Below are positions 12,775 through 22,900 of a DNA stretch of 64,000 nucleotides, piece by piece. The notes beneath the pieces were generated by a model, which had not been told where the DNA came from, did not search any database, and saw only the letters and a list, made by a program, of their open reading frames with translations. Each line of letters begins with the position of its first letter. The first letter of the stretch is position 1. The translations under genes were made by a program, and so were the position numbers. The DNA lies in the NCBI GenBank assembly GCA_037974665.1, contig CM075783.1, forward strand, positions 17,082,762 to 17,146,761, read 5' to 3'. This DNA comes from Ehretia macrophylla. Taxonomy: Eukaryota; Streptophyta; Magnoliopsida; Boraginales; Ehretiaceae.

Positions 12775-13032
12775 ATTACCAAAAAACACGGCCTAACTAC
12801 TACATTCATGTCTTTAATTATAAACCCTTTATGATTACCAATTACCAATTACTTTTAGCCTTGGCTCTTCATTTCTCCAACAATCCAACACCACGTGCTC
12901 ACTTTAAATCATCTCTGCCTCTTAAGTGTTTAGTACAAAAAATTACGTACATCAATTGTATCTCATACTACAAATTCTCTTCATTATACAGTGTTCGGTA
13001 CACTTTTTATCCTACCTTTTTGGAAAAAAAAG
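12775..13032. other. host spacer, likely 5' flank of the F-box remnant
   Basis: AT-rich unique sequence with no repeat landmarks. It contains AATTACCAATTACC-type short repeats near 12830-12850. The promoter of the F-box remnant should lie here, but no convincing TATA box can be singled out. Confidence 0.4.
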
Positions 13033-13922
13033 ATGGGTTCATACTTTGAGGGCTTACCTAAAGAAATAATGCAAACTATTCTTGCACGTGTTGCTTCATC
13101 TTCAGCTTATGATCTCACTAATGCAAAAATTAGGTACAAAATTTTTTTTCATTAGTTTTTTGGTATTCTTTTATCTTTCCACATCTAGAAATTTGTTAAT
13201 GTGGTTTACATGTTTCCTAATGTTAACACATCTTCTTCTAGTTGCAAATTATTTCAAAATATCGGTGAGTCAGACTACATATACAAACATATCAACATTC
13301 AGGAAATTACGCTCTGGCCATGGTACTGGAATATCTATAATGAAATGGATATTCTCGGACAAAGGTGTCAGAAAATTGGAAATGAAGAGTATTTATTCCA
13401 AATGGGAGTGGTAAGTTTTACAAAACAGCTACTATAAATTTATTTTATATTAAAAAATTTAACCCACTTTGCAAAAAGATAATATTATATTTCCATAAAT
13501 GCTTGTTTTTCAGTGTAATTTTTTTTTTGAATACGGTGACTGGACGTTTGGATATCAATGTTTGACCAGGCGGTAATTCTGGTAATCTTGGTGCGCATTA
13601 CTCATTGCTGGTCATGAAGGTATTTTCTATTAATCCATCCATGGATCAAGCAATAAACAACCTAGGAGCATTTATAAAGAATCCAAACACTAAGGCACAA
13701 GACTGTCTTCAAAGTTTGTGCAAACTTTTGCATTGCACATCGGGATATCATCCTATCATCCGTAGAACTCTATGTTGTCCACTCCATGACGCACCTAAGA
13801 TGAAAATGACAACTTGGATTCGGACTGAGAACTATGAGCCAGACCACAAAGAATGCAATGGATGTTTATGTGATGTACACATTATGAAATTGTTTCCTCT
13901 CTATTATCTTTTAATCATCTAA
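13033..13922 (+). pseudogene. F-box protein gene, At2g35280-like, probably decayed
   Basis: Exon 1 (13033-13133) starts MGSYFEGLPKEIMQTILARV, an F-box of the LP.E....ILARVAS type, and ends at a GT donor. Exon 2 (13242-13410, after acceptor TTCTTCTAG) reads SCKLFQNIGESDYIYKHINI and continues to FQMGV before GTAAGT. Exon 3 (from 13514, after TTTTTCAG) gives FFFEYGDWTFGYQCL and later, in another frame, GNSGNLGAHYSLLVMK through DQAINNLGAFIKN, ending with a Cys-rich CNGCLCDVH motif and a stop at 13922. In this family the F-box binds SKP1 in an SCF ubiquitin ligase and the C-terminal Cys cluster closes the protein. The two parts of exon 3 are offset by one base around 13556-13570, just after a ten-T run, so this is a pseudogene or a sequencing error. 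The family assignment rests on the F-box plus the DYIYKH and CxGCxCD words. Confidence 0.75.
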
Positions 13923-14290
13923 TTAAATGTAACAAATATTAAATATGTTATTTTATAATATCTCAAATTTTGGGTTTATACTTTTTTTGTAATGGAGGCA
14001 CATATATTGTTACGTTAAGAAGATAGCACAAACACGCATAATTCAAAACCTATTTAATGAATTTTTCATACCTAAAGGCTAATTTCGTCACAAACCCTAA
14101 TTTTTAAAAAAAAATAAATAGCACAAGCTGATTGTTTATCTTGGAGGGTATTTTGGACTTTTATAATGATATTATTTTTTCGTTCAGGGGTGCATTGGTC
14201 ATTTGTAATACCACTTTTGTCTTACTAATACAAGGATATAATGGCCATTCAGTTATTTAACATTATTGAAGCACACAATTTGCTACCATG
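13923..14290. other. host spacer 3' of the F-box remnant
   Basis: AT-rich sequence without a gene or repeat landmark. The giant-LTR array begins right after it, at the TGTCG duplication (14291-14295). Confidence 0.4.
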
Positions 14291-14768
14291 TGTCGTGTGA
14301 CGCCCTAGAATTTCATCACATATTTTAAATAACTGTTGCATAAATAACTTGAGCATTTTATGTGCATTCCCTTTTCTTATTTAACTGCTTTACTATTAGG
14401 CACTATTCATAAGAAATTTGACCATCTTAAAAGTTCGATTTAATATTTTTCCTAAGTCATATGACCCATAAAAGGAATCGAGAACTTGTTATTTCGGACT
14501 TTTGAGCTCGGGAACATGTATTTGGAAAATGTTTTTCGGGTCACTTGAATAGTGTTACGTATGTAACAACATTTAATTTCAACTAGTTAGCAATTAAATG
14601 AGTTTTAGCTTAGTTTGACTAGGAATTAGTAGCTATAGACTTTCATTAACATGACATATTCCTACATATATGCCCCTTATACATACATACATGCTAATTA
14701 CTTAAGAAAACAAAAGAAAAATTCCTAAAACTACCCCCCAAACCCGTCAATCTCAAGAAGGAAAAAAT

Positions 14769-15954
14769 GAGGAGAAGTTTTGCTATTTTCTTCAAATTTG
14801 CTCAAGAACTCTCATCCTAAGCCTCTCTCCACCTCTCCTAAAGTTTTCTCTACCATTTCCAAAACTCCTAGGTGAGGAAGTGCATCATTTTAGCTAAGTT
14901 TAAGTTTATGCCAAGTTGTTTTGAATTTTTGGATTTTGCTATTTCATGCCATAAATTGCTTGATTCTTGCTAGATATAGTATTATTACATGTTAGAGAAC
15001 ATCCTTATGCATTGGTATAGCTTAGAACCAAGTTTTTTTTAGTATGAATCACTTGAGAAAGATGATGAATAGTGTCAAAACTAGGGTTCCGAAAAAAATT
15101 TACAATTTAATTCGATTCGAGGCTTCTAGTAGTTAATAATTAGGTCCTTGAGCATGGAAAAAATATTCGTTATACTTGTCATGTGAAAAATTTGGGAATT
15201 TTGATCAAAATAGACTACTTTAATTGGGAATTTCGGGGTTAATTCGAATCCAGGCACGTTTTGACATCATGACTAGTCTTTATTAAGTATTGAAACCTTA
15301 GAAGTGCTTTCGTTTCGCTTGTTTGGGTTCCGAAATTGGTACTTGTAGTGTAAACCCACAAAGAGGAAAAGTTTTACTATTTTCTTTAAATTTGCTCAAG
15401 AACTCTCATCCTAAGCCTCTCTCCACCTCTCCTAAGGTTTTCTCTACCATTTCCACAGATCCTAGGTGAGGAAGTGCATCATTTTAGCTAAGTTTAAGTT
15501 TATGCCAAGTTGTTTTGAATTTTTGGATTTTGCTATTTCATGCCATAAATTGCTTGATTATTGCTAGATATAGTATTATTACATGATAGAGAACATCCTT
15601 ATGCATTGGTATAGCTTATAACCAAGTTTTTTAGCATGAATCACTTGAGAAAGACGATGAACAGTGTCGAAACTAGGGTTCCGAAAAAAAGTTACAATTT
15701 AATTTGATTCGAGGCTTCTAGTAGTTGCTAATTAGGTCCTTGAGCATGGAAAAAATATTCGTTATACTTGTCATGTGAAAAATTTGGGAATTTTGATCAA
15801 AATAGGCTACTTTAATTGGGAATTTCAGGGTTAATTCGAATCCAAGCACGTTTCGACGTCATGACTAGTCTTTATTAAGTATTGAAACCGTAGAAGTGCT
15901 TTCGTTTCGCTTGTTTGGGTTCCAGAATTGGTACTTGTAGTGTAAACCCATAAA
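14769..15954 (+). repeat. 593-bp tandem duplication inside LTR 1
   Basis: Unit 1 is 14769-15362 and unit 2 is 15363-15954. The unit starts with GAGG, and GAGG also follows unit 2, so the junction has 4-bp microhomology. The two units differ by roughly 3-4% by eye. LTR 2 and LTR 3 have a single copy at the same place. Confidence 0.88.
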
Positions 15955-18445
15955 GAGGCATTTTCGGTGTTTTCGTATACTTGTACTCAAGGCTATGATT
16001 TGAAGACTTGAAAAGATGTATTTAGGTATTCTTGGATTGGTAGAATAGCTATCTTGCCTAACTTGATCCTTGAATTCCGTTAGGAAGCGAAATAGCCTAG
16101 TAGAACAAAGGGAAAATAAATGAATTAATAGTTTTAGTACTTGTATTGCCTTATAGTTGCTTCTAGAGTATTTAAATGCAGTTTGGGGGCATGTGTGAGT
16201 TTGTGGTAAAGTGTTGGAAAAGGTATAATATTGACCCCTTTGTGTTCGCATAGTTAAATTCATGATAATTGCTTATAATTGAGTAATCAAATGGTTTATG
16301 CCATGAATTAACTAGTTATCTTGATTATGGTGATAATATGTGAATTTTATGTGTTGTTGGCTAACTAAACTTGCAGGATTCTTGATTTAGTTATTGTTGT
16401 TGAATAATGAGAAAAGAATGTTAATGCATGTGGTGTGCTTGATAAAATACTTGAAAGAAGTCTATTTGAACACAAGTATGCATTAAGTTTTTGGCATGAC
16501 CATGAAATGCTAGCTAGATGAACTAAATGAACATTAGTATGTGTGTGTGTGGCTGCCCGTGTGTGTGTTGTGGAAACGTGGGTGTGTGGATGTGGTAGAA
16601 GTGTGCTATGGCTGTCTATGGATGAGCCTAGGTGCATGGTTGGGTGATTGGAGTTGGGTGTAAGCTAGTTGAAGAGAAGTTAGTTTATAAAGCTGAAATT
16701 GTTTTGGCAGTTAACTGCCAACGACTTTTAAAACCTTTTTGACATAGTAGACAAGCTTAGAATTGAACGAAATTTATATAACAGCTAGATTAGGCAGTTT
16801 AGAGCAAATGTTGATTTCTAGTGCTAAGGCTAATTCTAATGTTTTGACCCTCCGATTTAAGCATTTTCGAGATGTGTCTGAAAATCGCTGGTGCAGGGGC
16901 AGTTCGCGCAGTTGTACGGAAAATATCGTAACTTGTTGAATATAACTCCGAATTGAAATCCGTTTGAGGCTAAACCCATCTACATTCGATGAACTACATT
17001 TTTGTGGAGGTTTAGAGTTTTTGGAGAGCAATTATGCTGGTAAAAGAAGCAGCAAATTCAAGTCAATGTAGACTAGAATTTCAACTTATCGTGCTACAGG
17101 TTTAAGATGCCTTGATGGTTGGTTCTAGTGAATAATGAGAAATTTTAGGTAGTAGGAAGCTTAATGGTGATGAGTGGTGGGTATGTGTGAATGCTCAATT
17201 GAATTAAAGATAGTTACTTGCCATCTAGTGAATCAAGAGAAAGAGTAGTTTCGTAAATGCTAGTATTAGCTATGAAAGAGAGTTATTGCAAGTTAGGAGA
17301 CTCAAGAATATGGTCAAGTCTTGTAAATTAAGTTAAGTGATTTTAGTGCTTTGGATGGTTTAGCTTGGTAATCTTAGTTTAATGAATATAAATAATGTTC
17401 CTAGCAAAGTTTAATGCTTTAGAACCCCGTATGTGCTTAATGTGACGTTTGAGAACGAATGCAAGATTCATGAATTCAGGAGCGTCATAATAGTTATTTA
17501 TGTAGTTAAAGTAGTTTAGTGCAATGTTGTTAGAAGTTTGAACATGATTTAGTTAAGTTGTTATTGAGTAATTAGCATGTTATAACTTAGTAATTAAAGT
17601 GTAATATTAAAGCATACTATCTAGTGCCTTTAATGTATTTTGTGTTAAACTTGGTTTGAATGCTATTTTCTTGAGTTTTAATTGTAATTAAGAGTTAGTG
17701 AAAAGTAGTTAGATTGAGTAAAGTGTAAGTTGTTAACTAAAGTTAACCTTAAAGAGTGTGTGCTAGTTTAACTACAATCAAATCTAACTTGTTCTTAATT
17801 ATGAATTCTATTTGAATTCTAGCTATAGTACATGCAATTGGAGAAGGTATGAGGGGATTCTTGGCGTAATCCAAGGTGAGGGAGTCTTCAACCCTTTTGT
17901 GCATCTTAGTTTTTGTCATTATTTTTAGATTATATGATTTAACTAATTGATAAAGTTTACATATACCATTTATTTGTTATCTCGTGGTTACTCGTGTTTG
18001 TTTGATATTATCTCGTGAATTCTTGAATTCGTGTCGGGTTGCGCAACTTTTTTGGACGTGGTAGCACCGAGAAACACGGGCAGCATCGGGCTTGCCATCC
18101 TCCCTCGACTACCATGGTGCCTATTCCTTTCTCGCTGAGTATACTCCACTACCCCAGAGGCGTGGTTCACCTGCTGGGCATATGGACCTACCTCAGGAGA
18201 AAGGGTCGTAAGATCAGGGTACATCCGGAGTACCCCATTTTGGAGGAGTAAGGGTTTTGCCGGCACTTGCTTGAAGATCTTAGCTCGTGGCTCGTGATTG
18301 AAGACAAACATGAAGCCGTATCCTTTTTTTTTATACGTGGTTAAATACTTGTCTAATTAACTTTCTTATTTTGTGTTATATTTGTTATTATTCTTGTTGC
18401 ATCTCATGAAAGCATTCCTCAGTATGTTGCAGCACCTCCCTCACT

Positions 18446-18466
18446 GAGTATACGTGTTGTATACTC
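18446..18466 (+). other. conserved U3 hairpin, LTR 1 copy
   Basis: GAGTATAC, a five-base loop GTGTT, then GTATACTC: a perfect 8-bp stem flanked by CCTCCCTCACT and CACCCTCG. Equivalent hairpins occur in the other LTRs, some with different bases but kept pairing (see findings). Confidence 0.8.
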
Positions 18467-18814
18467 ACCCTCGTTTCTAATACCTTTCAGGATCAGTGCT
18501 TTAGGTTGGAAATGGGATTGCCTCCTATGTGGCCTGCTTACTCTATCACTGTGTAAAACAAGGAAGAATGTGTACATTATATGCCTGTATACTAATTGAG
18601 ACCTTATGGTCATGTATGTATTTGTGCTATCTTAATAAATGTAATATTAAAGTTTTAGTCTTGGGTGATAGTTAGGTGCTAGTGGTTTGTAATAACTTCA
18701 ATTGTTTACTCTTCTGTTTAGTTGACTTGCATGCTAATAGGGATGAAATAGATTGAAGTTGTAGAGTAAGGTCTCATGGTTGTATGTTGTAGTTTGCAGG
18801 TTTCCAAATAGTCC

Positions 18815-18822
18815 TATAAATA
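18815..18822 (+). promoter_or_regulatory. TATA box of LTR 1
   Basis: TATAAATA followed by GGGGAAGCTCCGTC, a block shared by LTR 2 (29821-29828) and LTR 3 (37306-37313), and as TATATATA in the minus-strand LTRs (for example 39201-39208). It lies 110-120 bp before the LTR end, which fits the core promoter of a retroelement with a very short R-U5. Confidence 0.7.
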
Positions 18823-18931
18823 GGGGAAGCTCCGTCTGTTTTCCCTAAATTTTGTGCCCTGGGTTTGGATTTGGGTTGAGTATAGCATGGCTAATAAAAG
18901 TCCCAGTTCTGTGAGGGATCGGGGCGTTACA

Positions 18932-19744
18932 GAAGTGGTATTAGAGCTTAGTTAGCTCTCAGCCTGGACAGGGTCCTCGGTCTGGTGGGTAGTGAACATC
19001 GAGTGAGTGCATGTGAAGTGTGTTTTGAATAGTTATGTGATTGTATGTGGACTTGCGTTTGCTTAAGTGAAAATATGTTCTATATGTTACATTTGTGTGA
19101 AATAGGAAGATTTTGTGATATGTATAACTATGTGATTATGTGTGACTTAAGTGGAAATGTGTTTCTACGTGATTTGCTTATGTGAAATATAATGATTGTA
19201 ATAGACGAACAAATTTGTGACTAGGGGTACTTTTATGTGGTATATTTGTTAGTATATGTACTTCACATACTATCTATTGCATGCATACATATAATCTCAT
19301 TTGAATTGGTAAGCAAACTCTCCCCTATAGAGATTGCCAAAAGTGGATTTCTAAGGTGTGGACCAGTAAAGCCAGATATAGTTCATATTTGTGATCAACA
19401 AGAAGTCATTCAAGAAGCCAGTTTGGGATTCGCCTTGGGTATTTTCTTCGGTATTTTCATTCGGACTTCTTGCCTGGAATTGTATTTGGTATTTTCTCGG
19501 AATTTCTTATATAGCAATCATGTTGGAGTTCTTATGTGGTGATCACATTTGGAGGGATTCTTATACGGACTTCTAGATGGGTATTTTTACTTGGAGCCTT
19601 TATTTGGTGTCCTTAGTCGGGATTTCCCATTGGTACTCCCTTGGAATTCAGCATATATATATTCAGGAAGAGTTATTGCAATTGATGCAGTTTTCTCTTG
19701 TGAAGAAGAATTGCGTGAACGCAATTTGTTTAAGGGGGAGAGGG
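18932..19744 (+). other. internal region 1 of the array (non-coding)
   Basis: 813 bp between LTR 1 and LTR 2. The primer site TGGTATTAGAGC lies at 18936-18947 and the polypurine tract TAAGGGGGAGAGGG at 19731-19744. A 7-bp hairpin (AATTGCG, TGAA, CGCAATT; 19709-19726) precedes the tract. Between about 19430 and 19660, short words such as GGTATTTTC and CGGACTTCT recur at roughly 30-base spacing. No gag or pol similarity is visible, and the longest frames (about 100 codons, hydrophobic) match no family I know. Confidence 0.85.
18936..18947 (+). other. primer binding site, internal region 1
   Basis: TGGTATTAGAGC, a close match to the initiator-Met tRNA 3' complement TGGTATCAGAGC. It lies four bases inside the LTR end. 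The same site in internal region 2 is at 29942-29953. Confidence 0.88.
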
Positions 19745-19995
19745 TGTGACGTCGTGGAATTTCATCACATATTTTAAATAACTTGAGCATTTTATGTGCA
19801 TTCCCTTTTCTTGTTTAACTGCTTTACTATTAGGCACTATTCATAAGAAATTTGACCATCTTAAAAGTTCGATTTAATATTTTTCCTAAGTCATATGACC
19901 CTTAAAAGGAATCGGTAACTTGTCATTTCGGACTTTCGAGCTCGGGAACATGCATTTGGAAAATGTTTTTCGGGTCACTTGAATAGTGTTACGTA

Positions 19996-22900
19996 TGTGA
20001 CATCCCGACCCGCGCATATAATTATTTAATTGATGTGCATATATTTATTCTTTACTTTAATTATTTACATATATTCGTTTGCATAAAATATCATATTTTG
20101 GGTTATATCCATCTATTTCGTTTAATGTGCATTTATATCAAACCATGTGCATACATCTAGTTTAACAAAAAATTCATCTATTAACATATATTGCATCAAT
20201 ATAAATGCATTCTTATGCAAGTAGGCACGTTTAATTGGTTAATGTGCATAATTCTCATTTTAGATGCAATTTTGGGACTTCACGAACACTTTGGAAAATC
20301 GTAGGAACCGTAGAAAATAATTAACGTAGACAATTAGGAATTGGAGCAACTAAATTAGTTAGAATTAAACTAGAATGGCAAACTAGTTAATAGCATTTAG
20401 TTGAAGGGCATGTTGGTAAATTGGGTTTTTCTTTCTTTTATTATTTACACCTATTTATATACTACAACACACACAAACACACAAAAACACACAAAAATTA
20501 GACACACACACACACACACACACAACACGTTTAAAAACACACAAGAAAGAAGAAGAAGAAAAAGAAGAAGAAGAAGGAGAAAAGAAGGAAGAAAAGGTGA
20601 TTTTGAGCTTGTTCTAGCCAAGAATAGGTGAGGGATTTCATTCTCCTAAGCATTTCTAGTGTTAATTCTTGTTTATAAAATGTTGGCTAGTTGTAGTTGA
20701 ATGATTCATGGATGTAGAAATGCAAATAGAAATGATATATGGCATGAAACAAGTTCTAGAAATGATTTTGTGTGTGAATATCAAGCTTTGCTAGTTGATC
20801 ATGTTGTAGATATTGCATAGCTAGCTTGCTCAACTAGATGAAGATCATGTGTTTTCTATAAGTTCTAAGTGAGGAATGAAAGTGCTTTGTATGCTAGTAT
20901 ATTGCTTGTAGTTAGCTTAGTGCGTGAAAATATCAAAATGGAACAAAGAGTACAAAATGTGATTTTCGGACAGATTTGAGCAACTGAGGTTCAGAGCAGA
21001 TTTGAGGTAGCAAACGATGTCGGAATGAGCTGATTTTTTTACACAATATGACCAAGACCTTAAGGAACAACTTCTCTTTTATGTGGAATGTTAAATTCTG
21101 TCGTTGTTTAGGTGCATTTATAGAGCCAAAACAGTAGGGTCAGATTCACCCGTTGATGCAGGGGCAGTTTTGCGCACTGATTTTCTAAGGGGCATAACTT
21201 GATGAGTTTAACTCCGAATTAGGAACCGTTTGAGGCTAAACCCATATACACTTGACGAACTACATGTCTGTGAATTTCAGAAGTTTTAGAAGTCATTAAG
21301 GCTGCTAATTGAACCTATAAAATTAATCAAATGCAACTAGAAATTTCAGTTTATATAGCTAAGTGATTAATGTTGCACTAAAGCCTAATTTGAGCTGAAT
21401 AATGGTAGATTATAGGTAGTTGAAGGCTTGAGGGTAACAATTACTTGTTTGGAGAGAGTGCTTAAGTGGCATGAGGGTTAAATAAATATTAGTTGCATTG
21501 AATGTTAAATGTTTAATATGTGACTAACGTGAACTATGTGCATTGAATGTTTAAATAAGTTGAACGTTGAGTGAATGTTTAATGTGATGAATTATGTATA
21601 GTGACTTGCCATTTAGATAATCAAGAGTAATTAGACTCATGTACATGCTAAAGTGATGCCTAAGTAAAGGTTGAAGTTATCCTTCTTGGATTCTTGAAAT
21701 AGTTATTGGTACTACTTAAATTTCTACCTTGTCTTGCTTTTATGAAAAGAATTGATAGATAAGAATTTAGTTGGTGTTTAATGAAGTGTACATAACATGT
21801 TATATGTTAGATTTTCATTGTCTTAAATGTTATATATGAGTATATATGATGATTCCTGTGTAGTAGAGCTTTAAAATTAGTTTTATAGTGAAGTAATTGT
21901 AGAAACATGAGTTACGAAAAATCTGAAAAAAAAAAATTGGACAGATTTGCATGCCTGAGTTGTAGGACCAATTTGACCTAGCAAATGTTGACTAAATTAT
22001 CTGAAGTTTGGATATGTTGTAGTAGACTCATAGTTGAACAAAAGTGTATTTCTAAGGTTTGGCCAAATTCTAGCTCTAAGTACTCTTTTTTGGATGATTT
22101 CCGAGAAGCATGTGAATAGGTGTGAGCTGGACAGTTCCTGCCAGCGTTTTTTTTTTCTTTCCCTTGTCCTCATGTGTATTGGTTACAAGTTAGTCTAGAT
22201 AATATGGGACTAGACTAGACTAAAATGTACTACTATATGTCTTTGTGTAATGAGAGTTTAAAATTAGTTTGAACTATGACTAAGCTAAAGTTATTAGGTA
22301 GTGAATAAAGATAGGCGTGTTAGTAAGGCATTGGGTAAGTTCTTGTTTGGAATGAATTAATAATGAAGTTGAATTGTAGAAATGTTAACTAGGGAGTTTA
22401 AGGAAGGCTAGAGAATGTGGTACATGTTGGTTAGTATAACTAAATCGTAGCCTGAATAGACAACCTAACTTAATGCTCGAGACTAGCATACTTATGGAGA
22501 GTAGTAGACTAGGAAACCATAAGAAATATCTTGGCATGTTACTTAACATTGAATTAAAGAAAGTATGTCTCGACTTTAATGTGAAATAATGCAAGGGAAA
22601 TTTAATTATCAAATAGTTGTAGTCAACTTATTATGAGCTATTAGTTATACTCATTTCTATGTGCTAATGTTTAGATTATCAATAGTTGGTTAAGTGTATG
22701 AATAATTGAGCTTTAGTGAGCTTATAGTTTATTTGCAAAGCTAGCTTAGTCATTGAAGAGAATTAGTTGCCAATAGTTATAGCTAAACTTTTGCTACTAG
22801 TTGCTAACTTTAGTCATTTTATATGTGCCACTGTTTCACCTACTAATGTTTGGTTACTTGTATGACTACTTGGGCTATGTGATAATATGAAATATATAAG

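Larger units (their letters stand above)
14296..18931 (+). repeat. LTR 1 of the array
   Basis: It starts TGTGACGCCCTAGAA and ends GGGGCGTTACA. It carries a 593-bp tandem duplication (14769-15954) absent from the other two LTRs. The TATA box lies at 18815-18822, only about 115 bp from the right end, so almost all of the LTR is U3. There is no credible gene: all open frames are short and differ between copies. Confidence 0.92.

Noticed and set aside
16530-16640. GT-rich stretch as a functional element
   Set aside because: Simple (GT)n-type sequence present in all three array LTRs with length changes; ordinary slippage.
18936-18947. tRNA-like sequence at the internal-region starts
   Set aside because: It is the 12-base primer complement of initiator-Met tRNA used by retroelements, not a tRNA gene; no cloverleaf can be drawn around it.
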